Shown here piece by piece: positions 1-5,224 of a DNA stretch of 5,786 nucleotides. Within the stretch, counting starts at the first letter, position 1; each line of letters starts with the position of its first letter. Position numbers and translations under genes: made by a program. The DNA comes from Candidatus Tectimicrobiota bacterium (lineage in GTDB: Bacteria > UBA8248 > JACPRG01): the NCBI GenBank assembly GCA_016190025.1, contig JACPRG010000138.1:1-5786 (forward strand), written 5' to 3'. The notes under the pieces were generated by a model that had not been told where the DNA came from, did not search any database, and worked only from the letters and a program-made list of their open reading frames with translations.

Positions 1-593
1 CCCTCACGCCACTGCGCATCCGCTACAAGGCCCAATCGGACATCGGCAACGCCCAGGATCCCCCGTTGCTCGCTCAGATCCGTGAGAGCGGGTGCATCAT
101 GATCCTGGTGGGCCTGGAGAGCCTCTCCGAGGATACCCTGAAGACGGTGGACGCCTTCAAGGCAAAAATGTGCGGCGGCTACGAGGCCGGGGTGCGCCGC
201 ATCCAGGAGCATGGCATCGCCGTGCTGGGGGCCTTCATCGTTGGCTTCGACGACGACACGCCGGAGACGTTCGATCGGATCGCCGCGTTCTGCCGGCGAA
301 CGAATGTCTTCCCCCAGGTCACCATCGCCACGCCGCTGCCCCGGACAGGGATGACCGAGCGCCTGCGCGCGGAGGGACGGCTGCCGGAGGAGGCGTACTG
401 GGATCGCTGCACCTATTACGACGCCATCCACGAGCCCCGGGGGATGACCGCCGAGACGGTGGAGGCCGGGGTGGCCGCGCTCCACGAACGCCTCTACACC
501 CGCGAGGCGAGCCGGGCCCGCCGCGCGTATCTCCGTGAGATCCTCCGGGGCCTGCGGGCCGAGGCCCGGATGCCGGCAGAGGCAGTGGTGTGA
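1..593 (+). CDS. Radical SAM protein, C-terminal part (left edge truncated), probably B12-binding type
   Basis: The frame is open from the left edge (first full codon at 3) to TGA at 591-593, giving about 196 residues. Visible are the strand motif AGC/SGC-x-MILVGLES, then L-S-E-D-T-L, and later GI-x-VLGAFIVGFDDDTPETF. Next come TPLPRTGMTERLRAEGRL and a tail with YWDR and PRGMT. These are hallmarks of the second half of the radical SAM barrel and the C-terminal extension in B12-binding radical SAM enzymes. The CxxxCxxC cluster motif and any B12-binding domain would lie upstream of the window, so they cannot be checked and the substrate is unknown. Such enzymes cleave S-adenosylmethionine with a [4Fe-4S] cluster to start radical chemistry, often methylation or ring rearrangement. 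The stop overlaps the GTG of the exporter gene (GTGTGA), suggesting translational coupling and one operon. Family assignment is firm; the subtype is inference. Confidence 0.88.
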   Translation, partial: LTPLRIRYKAQSDIGNAQDPPLLAQIRESGCIMILVGLESLSEDTLKTVDAFKAKMCGGYEAGVRRIQEHGIAVLGAFIVGFDDDTPETFDRIAAFCRRTNVFPQVTIATPLPRTGMTERLRAEGRLPEEAYWDRCTYYDAIHEPRGMTAETVEAGVAALHERLYTREASRARRAYLREILRGLRAEARMPAEAVV

Positions 594-1387
594 GCACGGC
601 CCTGGCCTCCACCCTGGCCGCGCTGGGGTTCGTGGGCGCCTTCATCGCGGGACTGCTGGGTGTCGGTGGCGCCATCATCATGATCCCCCTCTTGCTGTAC
701 GTGCCGGGCTGGTCGGGACTCGGCGCTCTGGACATGAAGGTGGTGGCCGCCATCAGCATGGTCCAGGTCTTTTTCGCTGCTATCTCTGGCGCTGTCGCCC
801 ACGGCGTGCGCGGGACAGTCCACCGAGCGCTGGCCGTCACTGCCGGCGCCTCGGCAGCCGTGGGATCCCTGCTGGGGGGGGTCAGTTCGCGCTGGGTTCC
901 CTCATGGGCGTTGCTCCTGACCTTCGCCCTGATGGCCACCCTGGGCGCGGTGCTGATGTGGGTGGCGCCGCCGGAGGGTGAGCCCGACGGGTCCACGAAG
1001 GCAAACGGATTGATCCTCTCCAGACCCTTCGCCGTCCTCGTCGGTTTCAGCGTGGGAACGATGGCCGGCCTAGTGGGGGCGGGAGGCGCCTTTCTGCTGG
1101 TCCCGCTGCTCATCACGGTGCTGAAGGTCCCCACCCGGATCACCATCGGGAGCTCGCTGGCCATCACCATCTGGACCGCGGCGGCAGGCTTCCTCGGGAA
1201 GCTGGTCACAGGCCAGATCCCCTTGGGTCCGGCCGTGGCGCTCGTCCTGGGAGCGGTCCCCGGGGCCCAGCTCGGGGAGTGGGCCAGCCGCCGCGTTCGC
1301 ATCCAGACCCTGCGGGGGCTGCTGACCACCCTCACCGCCCTGGTGGCGGTCCGGATATGGATTGACGTCGTGGCGCGTCTTCGCTAA
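590..1387 (+). CDS. TauE/SafE-family sulfite or organosulfonate exporter
   Basis: This is a 265-residue integral inner-membrane protein of the TauE/SafE (formerly DUF81) family, at the usual length. Members export or import small sulfur anions such as sulfite and sulfoacetate, but many are uncharacterised, so the substrate here is inferred. The sequence shows the family's two-fold internal repeat: AGLLGVGGAIIMIPLLL near residues 20-36 and AGLVGAGGAFLLVPLLI near 159-175, each followed by several hydrophobic helices. A short hydrophilic loop around residues 125-142 (PPEGEPDGSTKANG) separates the halves. About eight membrane segments are expected. The GTG start at 590 is preferred because it overlaps the upstream TGA by 4 bases, and the protein then begins directly before the first membrane helix as in homologues. 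No terminator is visible after the TAA at 1385-1387, so transcription may continue into the LysR gene. The nearby YeiH-type exporter strengthens a sulfur-oxyanion role. Confidence 0.88.
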   Translation: MSTALASTLAALGFVGAFIAGLLGVGGAIIMIPLLLYVPGWSGLGALDMKVVAAISMVQVFFAAISGAVAHGVRGTVHRALAVTAGASAAVGSLLGGVSSRWVPSWALLLTFALMATLGAVLMWVAPPEGEPDGSTKANGLILSRPFAVLVGFSVGTMAGLVGAGGAFLLVPLLITVLKVPTRITIGSSLAITIWTAAAGFLGKLVTGQIPLGPAVALVLGAVPGAQLGEWASRRVRIQTLRGLLTTLTALVAVRIWIDVVARLR

Positions 1388-1397
1388 AGAAAGCGGC

Positions 1398-1505
1398 GTG
1401 CGGCACGACTTCGTCATTGATCATCGGACGTGCATCGGCTGCCACGCCTGCACTCTCGTCCACAGGGAAGAAGAACACATCCCTTGGAGGGATACCGGTC
1501 CATGA
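1398..1505 (+). pseudogene. Mini-frame resembling the N-terminus of a 4Fe-4S electron-transfer subunit (relic or Cys-rich leader peptide)
   Basis: A 35-codon frame from GTG 1398 to TGA 1503-1505 encodes VRHDFVIDHRTCIGCHAC followed by TLVHREEEHIPWRDTGP. The stretch FVID-x-R-x-CIGCHACT...E-x-x-x-P closely matches the opening of 4Fe-4S dicluster subunits of molybdopterin oxidoreductases, which typically read FVID-x-x-x-CIGCHACTVACK. Three of the four cysteines are present; the fourth (C-x2-C-x2-C-x3-C) is His. The frame ends after one motif, where a functional subunit would run for 150 residues or more. Its stop overlaps the LysR ATG in an ATGA junction, and the LysR ribosome binding site lies inside it. 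The Shine-Dalgarno site before GTG 1398 is weak (AAGAAAG, 1387-1393). It could be a truncated gene remnant or a translated leader peptide coupled to LysR. The motif is read directly from sequence; the status is uncertain. Confidence 0.5.
1486..1491 (+). promoter_or_regulatory. Ribosome binding site deciding the LysR start
   Basis: GGAGGG lies 10 bases before the ATG at 1502. It supports that start over the in-frame GTG at 1430, which would prepend 24 residues with no counterpart in LysR proteins. Confidence 0.6.
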
Positions 1506-2665
1506 ACCTCCATCATCTTCGGATCTTCTACGCGGTGGCCCAGCGTCGAAGTATCACTGCGGCGGCGGCGGATCTTCTCCTGAGCCAGCCGGCGGTCAGC
1601 CTGCAGCTCAAGGCGCTGGAAAAGGAACTCGGCCTTCCCCTTTTTCAGCGGGGTGGGTCGAAACTCAGGTTAACCCAGGCTGGCGAGGTCCTTTCTCGCT
1701 GTGCCGTCTCGATCCTGCACGCCAAGGATGAGGCCGAGCGGGCCATCAGTGAGCTCCGCGACGGGACGAGGGGGAAGCTTATCCTTGGAGCCGGCACCAC
1801 AGGGGGGATGTACGTCCTGCCGCGTGTCATCCGGGCGTACAAGGATCTGTCCCCGGACACGGAGGTCATGCTCCACATCGGGACCACCGATCAGATCCTC
1901 GAGAAGCTCCTCCAGAACGTCCTCGATATGGGGTTCCTGGGCGGTCCCGTGGAGGACCGACGCTTCACCGCGGAGCCGATCTGCACCGACGAACTCGTGC
2001 TCATCGCCTCGCCGTCCCATCCTATTGCCTGCACCGGCAACGTGACCCCGAAGGACCTGGGGGCCTTGCCCTTTATCCTCCCGGAGCAGGGCTCGAGGAC
2101 CCGTCAACTCGTGGAGCGGAGGCTGCGGGAGGTGGAGGTGCCCCTTCGGATCGCCATGCAGCTGCCCGGGACGGAGGGCGTGAAGAAGGCGGTGGAGGCG
2201 AACCTGGGAGTTGCAGTGGTCTCCCGGTACGCCGTAGAGCGGGAGTGTGCCCTCGGAATCCTGCTGCCTGTGGTTGTGGAGGGGTGGCGCCTCATCAGGC
2301 CCATGGAGGTCGTCTTCCGCAAGCAGAAGTATTTCTCCCCCGTGGGGCAGCGGTTCCTGGAGTTTGCTAAAGCCTACGGGAGGCAGCACCTGATCCCACT
2401 ACAGTGCCCTATGGAACGGTGCGTTGCGACCCGTCGGACCCTCCCCGGCGCCCCCGGATTCCCCTGCCTTCTTGAGCGGAGGGGGGCGGAGACCGAATGC
2501 TCGGGCCTCCCGAGGTTGTTGTGTCCGAAATCTCCGGCCGGTGCAACGGGATCCAAGGGGCCGTCCGGAGAGAGCTCCAGGAGGTCCTCCAGGACGCGGA
2601 TGACCGCGGTACGCGGCGGGGGGACTTCCTCACCATTAACGGGAAGGCCCCCTACAAGAAACTGA
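1502..2665 (+). CDS. LysR-family transcriptional regulator (CysB/CbbR/YeiE-like) with aberrant C-terminal tail
   Basis: The 387-residue frame begins MNLHHLRIFYAVAQ, the standard LysR start. A winged helix-turn-helix DNA-binding domain follows at about residues 1-60 (AAAADLLLSQPAVSLQLKAL, then LGLPLFQR). A linker helix (about 60-90) leads to a periplasmic-binding-like effector domain (about 91-297) with GKLILGAGTTGGMYVLP, a feature of the CysB/CbbR/YeiE branch that senses sulfur or carbon metabolites. Family members end near residue 300, and this one reaches that point at FAKAYGRQHLIPLQ. The remaining 87 or so residues (from about 2402) are rich in Arg, Pro, Ser and Gly, show no domain and overlap another coding-like frame, so they probably reflect loss of the original stop. 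It lies directly upstream of a YeiH-type exporter on the same strand. In enterobacteria, LysR-type YeiE is paired with YeiH, so control of that exporter is a reasonable inference. The effector is unknown. Confidence 0.9.
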   Translation: MNLHHLRIFYAVAQRRSITAAAADLLLSQPAVSLQLKALEKELGLPLFQRGGSKLRLTQAGEVLSRCAVSILHAKDEAERAISELRDGTRGKLILGAGTTGGMYVLPRVIRAYKDLSPDTEVMLHIGTTDQILEKLLQNVLDMGFLGGPVEDRRFTAEPICTDELVLIASPSHPIACTGNVTPKDLGALPFILPEQGSRTRQLVERRLREVEVPLRIAMQLPGTEGVKKAVEANLGVAVVSRYAVERECALGILLPVVVEGWRLIRPMEVVFRKQKYFSPVGQRFLEFAKAYGRQHLIPLQCPMERCVATRRTLPGAPGFPCLLERRGAETECSGLPRLLCPKSPAGATGSKGPSGESSRRSSRTRMTAVRGGGTSSPLTGRPPTRN

Positions 2666-2772
2666 AGCACCTCCGTATCCCTTTTGACATGATCGCCGTG
2701 GCAGGCAGCGGAATAAAGGTTCCTTTATCTATGGTCTACGAACTATTTATTTGCAATTCTGGCTGGGCTTGA
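2497..2772 (+). CDS. Small hypothetical protein, possibly MoaD/ThiS-like or its relic
   Basis: A 91-residue frame runs from ATG 2497 to TGA 2770-2772, out of frame with the LysR tail, which it overlaps by 169 bases. An in-frame TGA at 2473-2475 bounds it upstream, and GGAGA at 2488-2492 lies 4 bases before the ATG. Codons up to about 2710 show the G/C-ending bias typical of this window's genes. After that the codons become AT-rich, as if the original 3' end had been replaced. The middle reads RRGDFLTINGKAPY, then LKHLRIP and DMIAV. This resembles the beta-grasp pattern of MoaD/ThiS sulfur carriers (VNG..., L-x-x-P, D-x-IA), but the essential C-terminal Gly-Gly is absent. An active sulfur carrier is therefore unlikely. 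It may be a decayed MoaD-type gene, an unrelated small protein or chance. The family call is weak. Confidence 0.35.
   Translation: MLGPPEVVVSEISGRCNGIQGAVRRELQEVLQDADDRGTRRGDFLTINGKAPYKKLKHLRIPFDMIAVAGSGIKVPLSMVYELFICNSGWA
2711..2760 (+). promoter_or_regulatory. AT-rich island, candidate promoter region for the YeiH-type exporter gene
   Basis: These 50 bases contain 15 G/C (30%), a sharp drop against the surrounding GC-rich DNA. They include TATTTA (2744-2749) and TTGCAA (2751-2756), with TATACC following at 2777-2782. None forms a convincing sigma-70 pair at ideal spacing: TTGCAA to TATACC leaves 20 bases. The position between the LysR gene and the exporter gene suits a regulated promoter, but no element is decisive. 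Confidence 0.35.
2713..2728. repeat. 16-base inverted repeat, candidate operator
   Basis: ATAAAGG (2713-2719) and CCTTTAT (2722-2728) are perfect inverted copies separated by TT. The palindrome sits in the AT-rich island about 270 bases before the exporter ATG. LysR-type regulators bind short AT-rich dyads of the T-N11-A kind. This one has T and A 12 bases apart (T2714 to A2727), so the match is approximate. In RNA the 2-base loop makes a stable hairpin unlikely, which favours a protein-binding site on DNA. The role is inferred. Confidence 0.4.
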
Positions 2773-3000
2773 GGACTATACCGATCGTCATACTCGACCA
2801 TCGGCCGGCGTAAACCTCGGGTCCCTTAGCCGCCGGGGCGGTCGGGGAGCCTTCGGGCAGCAGCTTCCAAGGTAACCACCGGTCATCCCTCATGTGCTTC
2901 CCGCGGGGGGGACCGCTCAGGCCTATAGCCGAAGGGATCGGTCCAGGCCCCCAGAGGGAGACGTTTTCAGGAGTCGCATTTGCAAGAGGGGGGAATAGCC
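2773..3000 (+). other. GC-rich non-coding leader with small hairpins before the exporter gene
   Basis: I see no convincing gene in this stretch of about 228 bases. It holds inverted pairs: CCGGCG (2805-2810) with CGCCGG (2831-2836); CCGC (2830-2833) with GCGG (2838-2841), which competes with the first; a GCC-TTCG-GGC tetraloop hairpin (2849-2858); and GGACCG (2910-2915) with CGGTCC (2939-2944). No run of T follows any of them, so none looks like an intrinsic terminator, and I recognise no known riboswitch. In GC-rich DNA such pairs arise easily by chance. The 3' end carries the exporter ribosome binding site (2985-2993). Confidence 0.3.
2985..2993 (+). promoter_or_regulatory. Ribosome binding site deciding the exporter start
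   Basis: AGAGGGGGG ends 7 bases before ATG 3001, an ideal spacing. The alternative in-frame TTG at 2980 would place this purine run inside the coding region, so ATG 3001 is chosen. Confidence 0.75.
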
Positions 3001-4530
3001 ATGGGGAATCAGGGAGGTTTTTCGGACCTGTTAAAGACAGAGGATTGGTTGGCTGTGTGGCTCGGGTTCCTCATCATCGCCCTCGTCCTCGCCGGCCTCA
3101 GGCCCGAGATGCCGAGGTTCCGATGGGCGACGGATAGTGGCTTCGCCGCCACGGTGGCCGAGAATAGGCCGGCTGTGGAGAAGCTCATCAAGGACGCCGA
3201 GGCAAAGGGCGAGAAGGACCTTCTTGCGGCGGCGACGGCCTTCAAGGCGGCCATGGATGCTGGGAACCGGGCGGCCATCGGGGGCGCCGCCAAGAAGCTG
3301 GCGGACGCGGCGAAGGGGGCTCAGGACCCCGGGCTCAAGAAGCGAGGAGGCGACGTCGGCAAGATCGGCGGCGACGCAGGCGCGCTCGTGGGCAAGGTCT
3401 TCTCGGGTGAGAACATCTGGAAGGCCGTCGTGATTGGGATAGCCTACCTGATCCTCTCCGTCATCGGGATGGCGCTGATGGGCGGGAGCCTCGGCAAGTT
3501 CATCCTGGGCTTCCCAGTGGTGTATGCCCTGGCCTGGCTCTCCCAGGTCATCGCCGGAAATACCACCGTCAACTACTGGGGGCTGGAGTACGTGATCTTC
3601 GCCCTGGTCATCGGCCTGTTCATCAGCAACGCGCTTGGCGTTCCCGACTGGCTCAAGGAGGCGGTCAGGACCGAGTACTATATCAAGACGGGGCTGGTGA
3701 TCCTGGGAGCCGGGATCCTGTTCTTCGAGATCGTCCAGGCGGGGGCCTTGGGGATTGTCCAGGCGGTGCTGGTCGTGTCGGTGGTCTGGTACGCCTGCTT
3801 CTGGCTCTCCAGGAAGCTCAGGGTGGACGATGAGTTCGCCGTCATGCTCTCCACCGCGGTCTCCATCTGCGGCGTCTCTGCGGCCATCGCGGCCTGCGGG
3901 GCAATCCAGGGCGACAAGAAGAAGCTGTCCTACGTCACCTCCCTCGTCCTGATCGTCGCGGTCCCCATGATGGTGATCATGCCGTGGATGGTCAAAGCAT
4001 TCGGGATTCCCGACATCGTGGGCGGGGCCTGGCTGGGCGGGACACTGGACACGAGCGGCTCTGTGGTGGCAGCGGGGGCCCTCATCAGCGAACCCGCCAT
4101 GAAAGCCGGCGTCATCGTCAAGTTCTCCCAGAACGTCCTGATCGGCGTGGCGGCCTTTATCCTGTCGGTCTGGTGGACTTTCAAGAAGGGAGCCGAAACC
4201 GGTGAAAGGCCGAGCGCCGGGGTGATCTGGGAACGCTTCCCGAAGTTCGTCCTCGGATTCCTAATCGCCTCGTTCGTCTTCTCGTTCCTGCTGGACGCGG
4301 GGACCGTCAACGCGACCAAGGGCATGCTGGCCGGGCTCCGGACAGTGTGGTTCGCCCTCGCCTTCACCTGCATCGGCCTGGAGACGCGCTTCACCGAGCT
4401 GGTCTCGATGGAGGGTGGCCGTCCGGCCGGGGCCTTCCTGGGGGCCCAGGCCTTCAACGTCGTGTGGACCCTGATCCTGGCGTACCTCCTGTTTGGCGGC
4501 ATCCTCTTCGCGGTGCCGGTCCTCAAGTAG
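3001..4530 (+). CDS. YeiH/UPF0324-type putative sulfate (sulfite) exporter with N-terminal extension
   Basis: This 509-residue multi-pass membrane protein has a C-terminal core from about residue 140 that matches the YeiH (UPF0324, putative sulfate exporter) family. Seen in order are EYVIFALVIGLFISN (about 196-210), YYIKTGLVILGAGILF, and VSICGVSAAIAACGAI (about 287-302). GGTLDTSGSVVAAGAL (346-361) and VIVKFSQN (371-378) follow, with further helices to the end. Typical YeiH proteins have about 350 residues. Here the first 140 or so are extra: a membrane helix at about 16-33, then a soluble Ala/Lys-rich helical segment (about 45-137) with AVEKLIKDAEAKGEKD and KKLADAAKGAQ. The family is predicted to move sulfate or sulfite outward, but direct biochemical proof is scarce. 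The LysR gene upstream and the TauE/SafE exporter nearby support a sulfur-oxyanion role. The gene has its own leader of more than 200 bases and probably its own promoter. Start choice rests on the ribosome binding site at 2985-2993. Confidence 0.9.
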   Translation: MGNQGGFSDLLKTEDWLAVWLGFLIIALVLAGLRPEMPRFRWATDSGFAATVAENRPAVEKLIKDAEAKGEKDLLAAATAFKAAMDAGNRAAIGGAAKKLADAAKGAQDPGLKKRGGDVGKIGGDAGALVGKVFSGENIWKAVVIGIAYLILSVIGMALMGGSLGKFILGFPVVYALAWLSQVIAGNTTVNYWGLEYVIFALVIGLFISNALGVPDWLKEAVRTEYYIKTGLVILGAGILFFEIVQAGALGIVQAVLVVSVVWYACFWLSRKLRVDDEFAVMLSTAVSICGVSAAIAACGAIQGDKKKLSYVTSLVLIVAVPMMVIMPWMVKAFGIPDIVGGAWLGGTLDTSGSVVAAGALISEPAMKAGVIVKFSQNVLIGVAAFILSVWWTFKKGAETGERPSAGVIWERFPKFVLGFLIASFVFSFLLDAGTVNATKGMLAGLRTVWFALAFTCIGLETRFTELVSMEGGRPAGAFLGAQAFNVVWTLILAYLLFGGILFAVPVLK

Positions 4531-4635
4531 GAGGGGAGATAGCGACCCTGCGTTGGGGTGATCGAGACCCAGTCGTCCGCCGAGCTAACACGACCGTCTC
4601 TCTACACGGCCTGGTCGGCGGGAGAGGGGCGGCAG
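4531..4635 (+). other. 105-base gap between the exporter and SRPBCC genes
   Basis: No hairpin followed by T residues is seen. The only clear element is GGAGAGGGG (4621-4629), the ribosome binding site of the next gene. An in-frame GTG at 4558 could extend that gene upstream, but its 26 extra codons do not resemble the family. Confidence 0.4.
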
Positions 4636-5214
4636 ATGCTTGACCGCCTGGAATTCTCCGCCTCGGTCGAGATCCGCGCGGCGGCCGCGGAGGTCTTCGC
4701 CCTCGTCAGCGACCTCCGGCGCAAGGCTCGCTTGAATCCCAACATCCAGGTGATCCGGGTGGAGCTGGAGGGGGAGGGTCCCGTTCGGGAGGGCTCAGTC
4801 TTCTACCACCGGTTCCAGAGAGGGACGCGCATCCTGGAGTACCGGAGCCGGTGTGTGCGGTTCGTTCCCCCGCGGCTGTTCGAGAGTCGCGGCGAGACCG
4901 ATCCGCCCTTCGAGGTCCGGATGACGGTGGAGTCCACTCCGCTGGGGTGCCGGGTCACCCAGCACGAGGCGCTGGAGGTTCCGCCGGACCTCCTTGAGGC
5001 CCTGGAGCCGGCGCCGCCGGGCGCGCGGACGTTTCGAGACCTTCTGGGTTTCCTGGCGCTGTTCCCGGGCCTGCGCCCCCTGGGGGCTGAGGTTCGGGCC
5101 CTGCAGCGCGAACGTCTGGCAAAAAGGCTCACGGCCGAGCTGGAGGCCTGGTTGAATGCCATTCGGGCCCACGTGGAAGCTGGAGGAGCGCGGGCAGAGC
5201 GCACCAGCGTGTGA
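4636..5214 (+). CDS. SRPBCC (START/Bet v1-like) family protein
   Basis: This is a soluble cytoplasmic protein of 192 residues. It opens MLDRLEFSASVEIRAAAAEVFALVSDLRRKARLNP, the usual first strand plus two short helices of the SRPBCC (polyketide cyclase/dehydrase-like) fold. Strands with Phe/Arg-rich faces follow (GSVFYHRFQRG, EYRSRCVRFVPP, FEVRMTVEST, GCRVTQHEALEVP). A long C-terminal helix (ALQRERLAKRLTAELEAWLNAI) is also typical of the fold. These proteins form a deep cavity for hydrophobic ligands; the ligand and role here cannot be told. Length is slightly above the usual 140-160 because of an insert around residues 118-150. ATG 4636 is chosen because GGAGAGGGG (4621-4629) lies 6 bases upstream and the fold starts immediately. 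The next gene begins 10 bases after the stop, so the two are probably co-transcribed. Confidence 0.82.
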   Translation: MLDRLEFSASVEIRAAAAEVFALVSDLRRKARLNPNIQVIRVELEGEGPVREGSVFYHRFQRGTRILEYRSRCVRFVPPRLFESRGETDPPFEVRMTVESTPLGCRVTQHEALEVPPDLLEALEPAPPGARTFRDLLGFLALFPGLRPLGAEVRALQRERLAKRLTAELEAWLNAIRAHVEAGGARAERTSV

Positions 5215-5224
5215 AGACCGGGTA

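Noticed and set aside
319..1335. Long open frame on the minus strand (338 codons)
   Set aside because: It lies antisense to the radical SAM and TauE/SafE genes, both clear families. Its Pro/Arg/Ser/Thr-rich translation is the usual shadow of GC-rich coding DNA.
1430..1501. Upstream GTG start for the LysR gene
   Set aside because: The 24 added residues do not resemble LysR proteins, and ATG 1502 has a ribosome binding site and the canonical MNLHHLRIF opening.
1670..2389. Minus-strand open frame of 239 codons
   Set aside because: It is antisense to the LysR gene, with no domain and low-complexity composition.
2805..2944. Hairpins as an intrinsic terminator or known riboswitch
   Set aside because: No T-run follows any stem, and no consensus of a riboswitch class I know (cobalamin, SAM, Moco) could be recognised.
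2892..3137. Open frame of 81 codons before the exporter gene
   Set aside because: It crosses into the exporter gene in another frame, lacks a ribosome binding site and has no family resemblance.
4558..4635. GTG start extending the SRPBCC protein by 26 residues
   Set aside because: The strong ribosome binding site at 4621-4629 and the start of the fold both favour ATG 4636.
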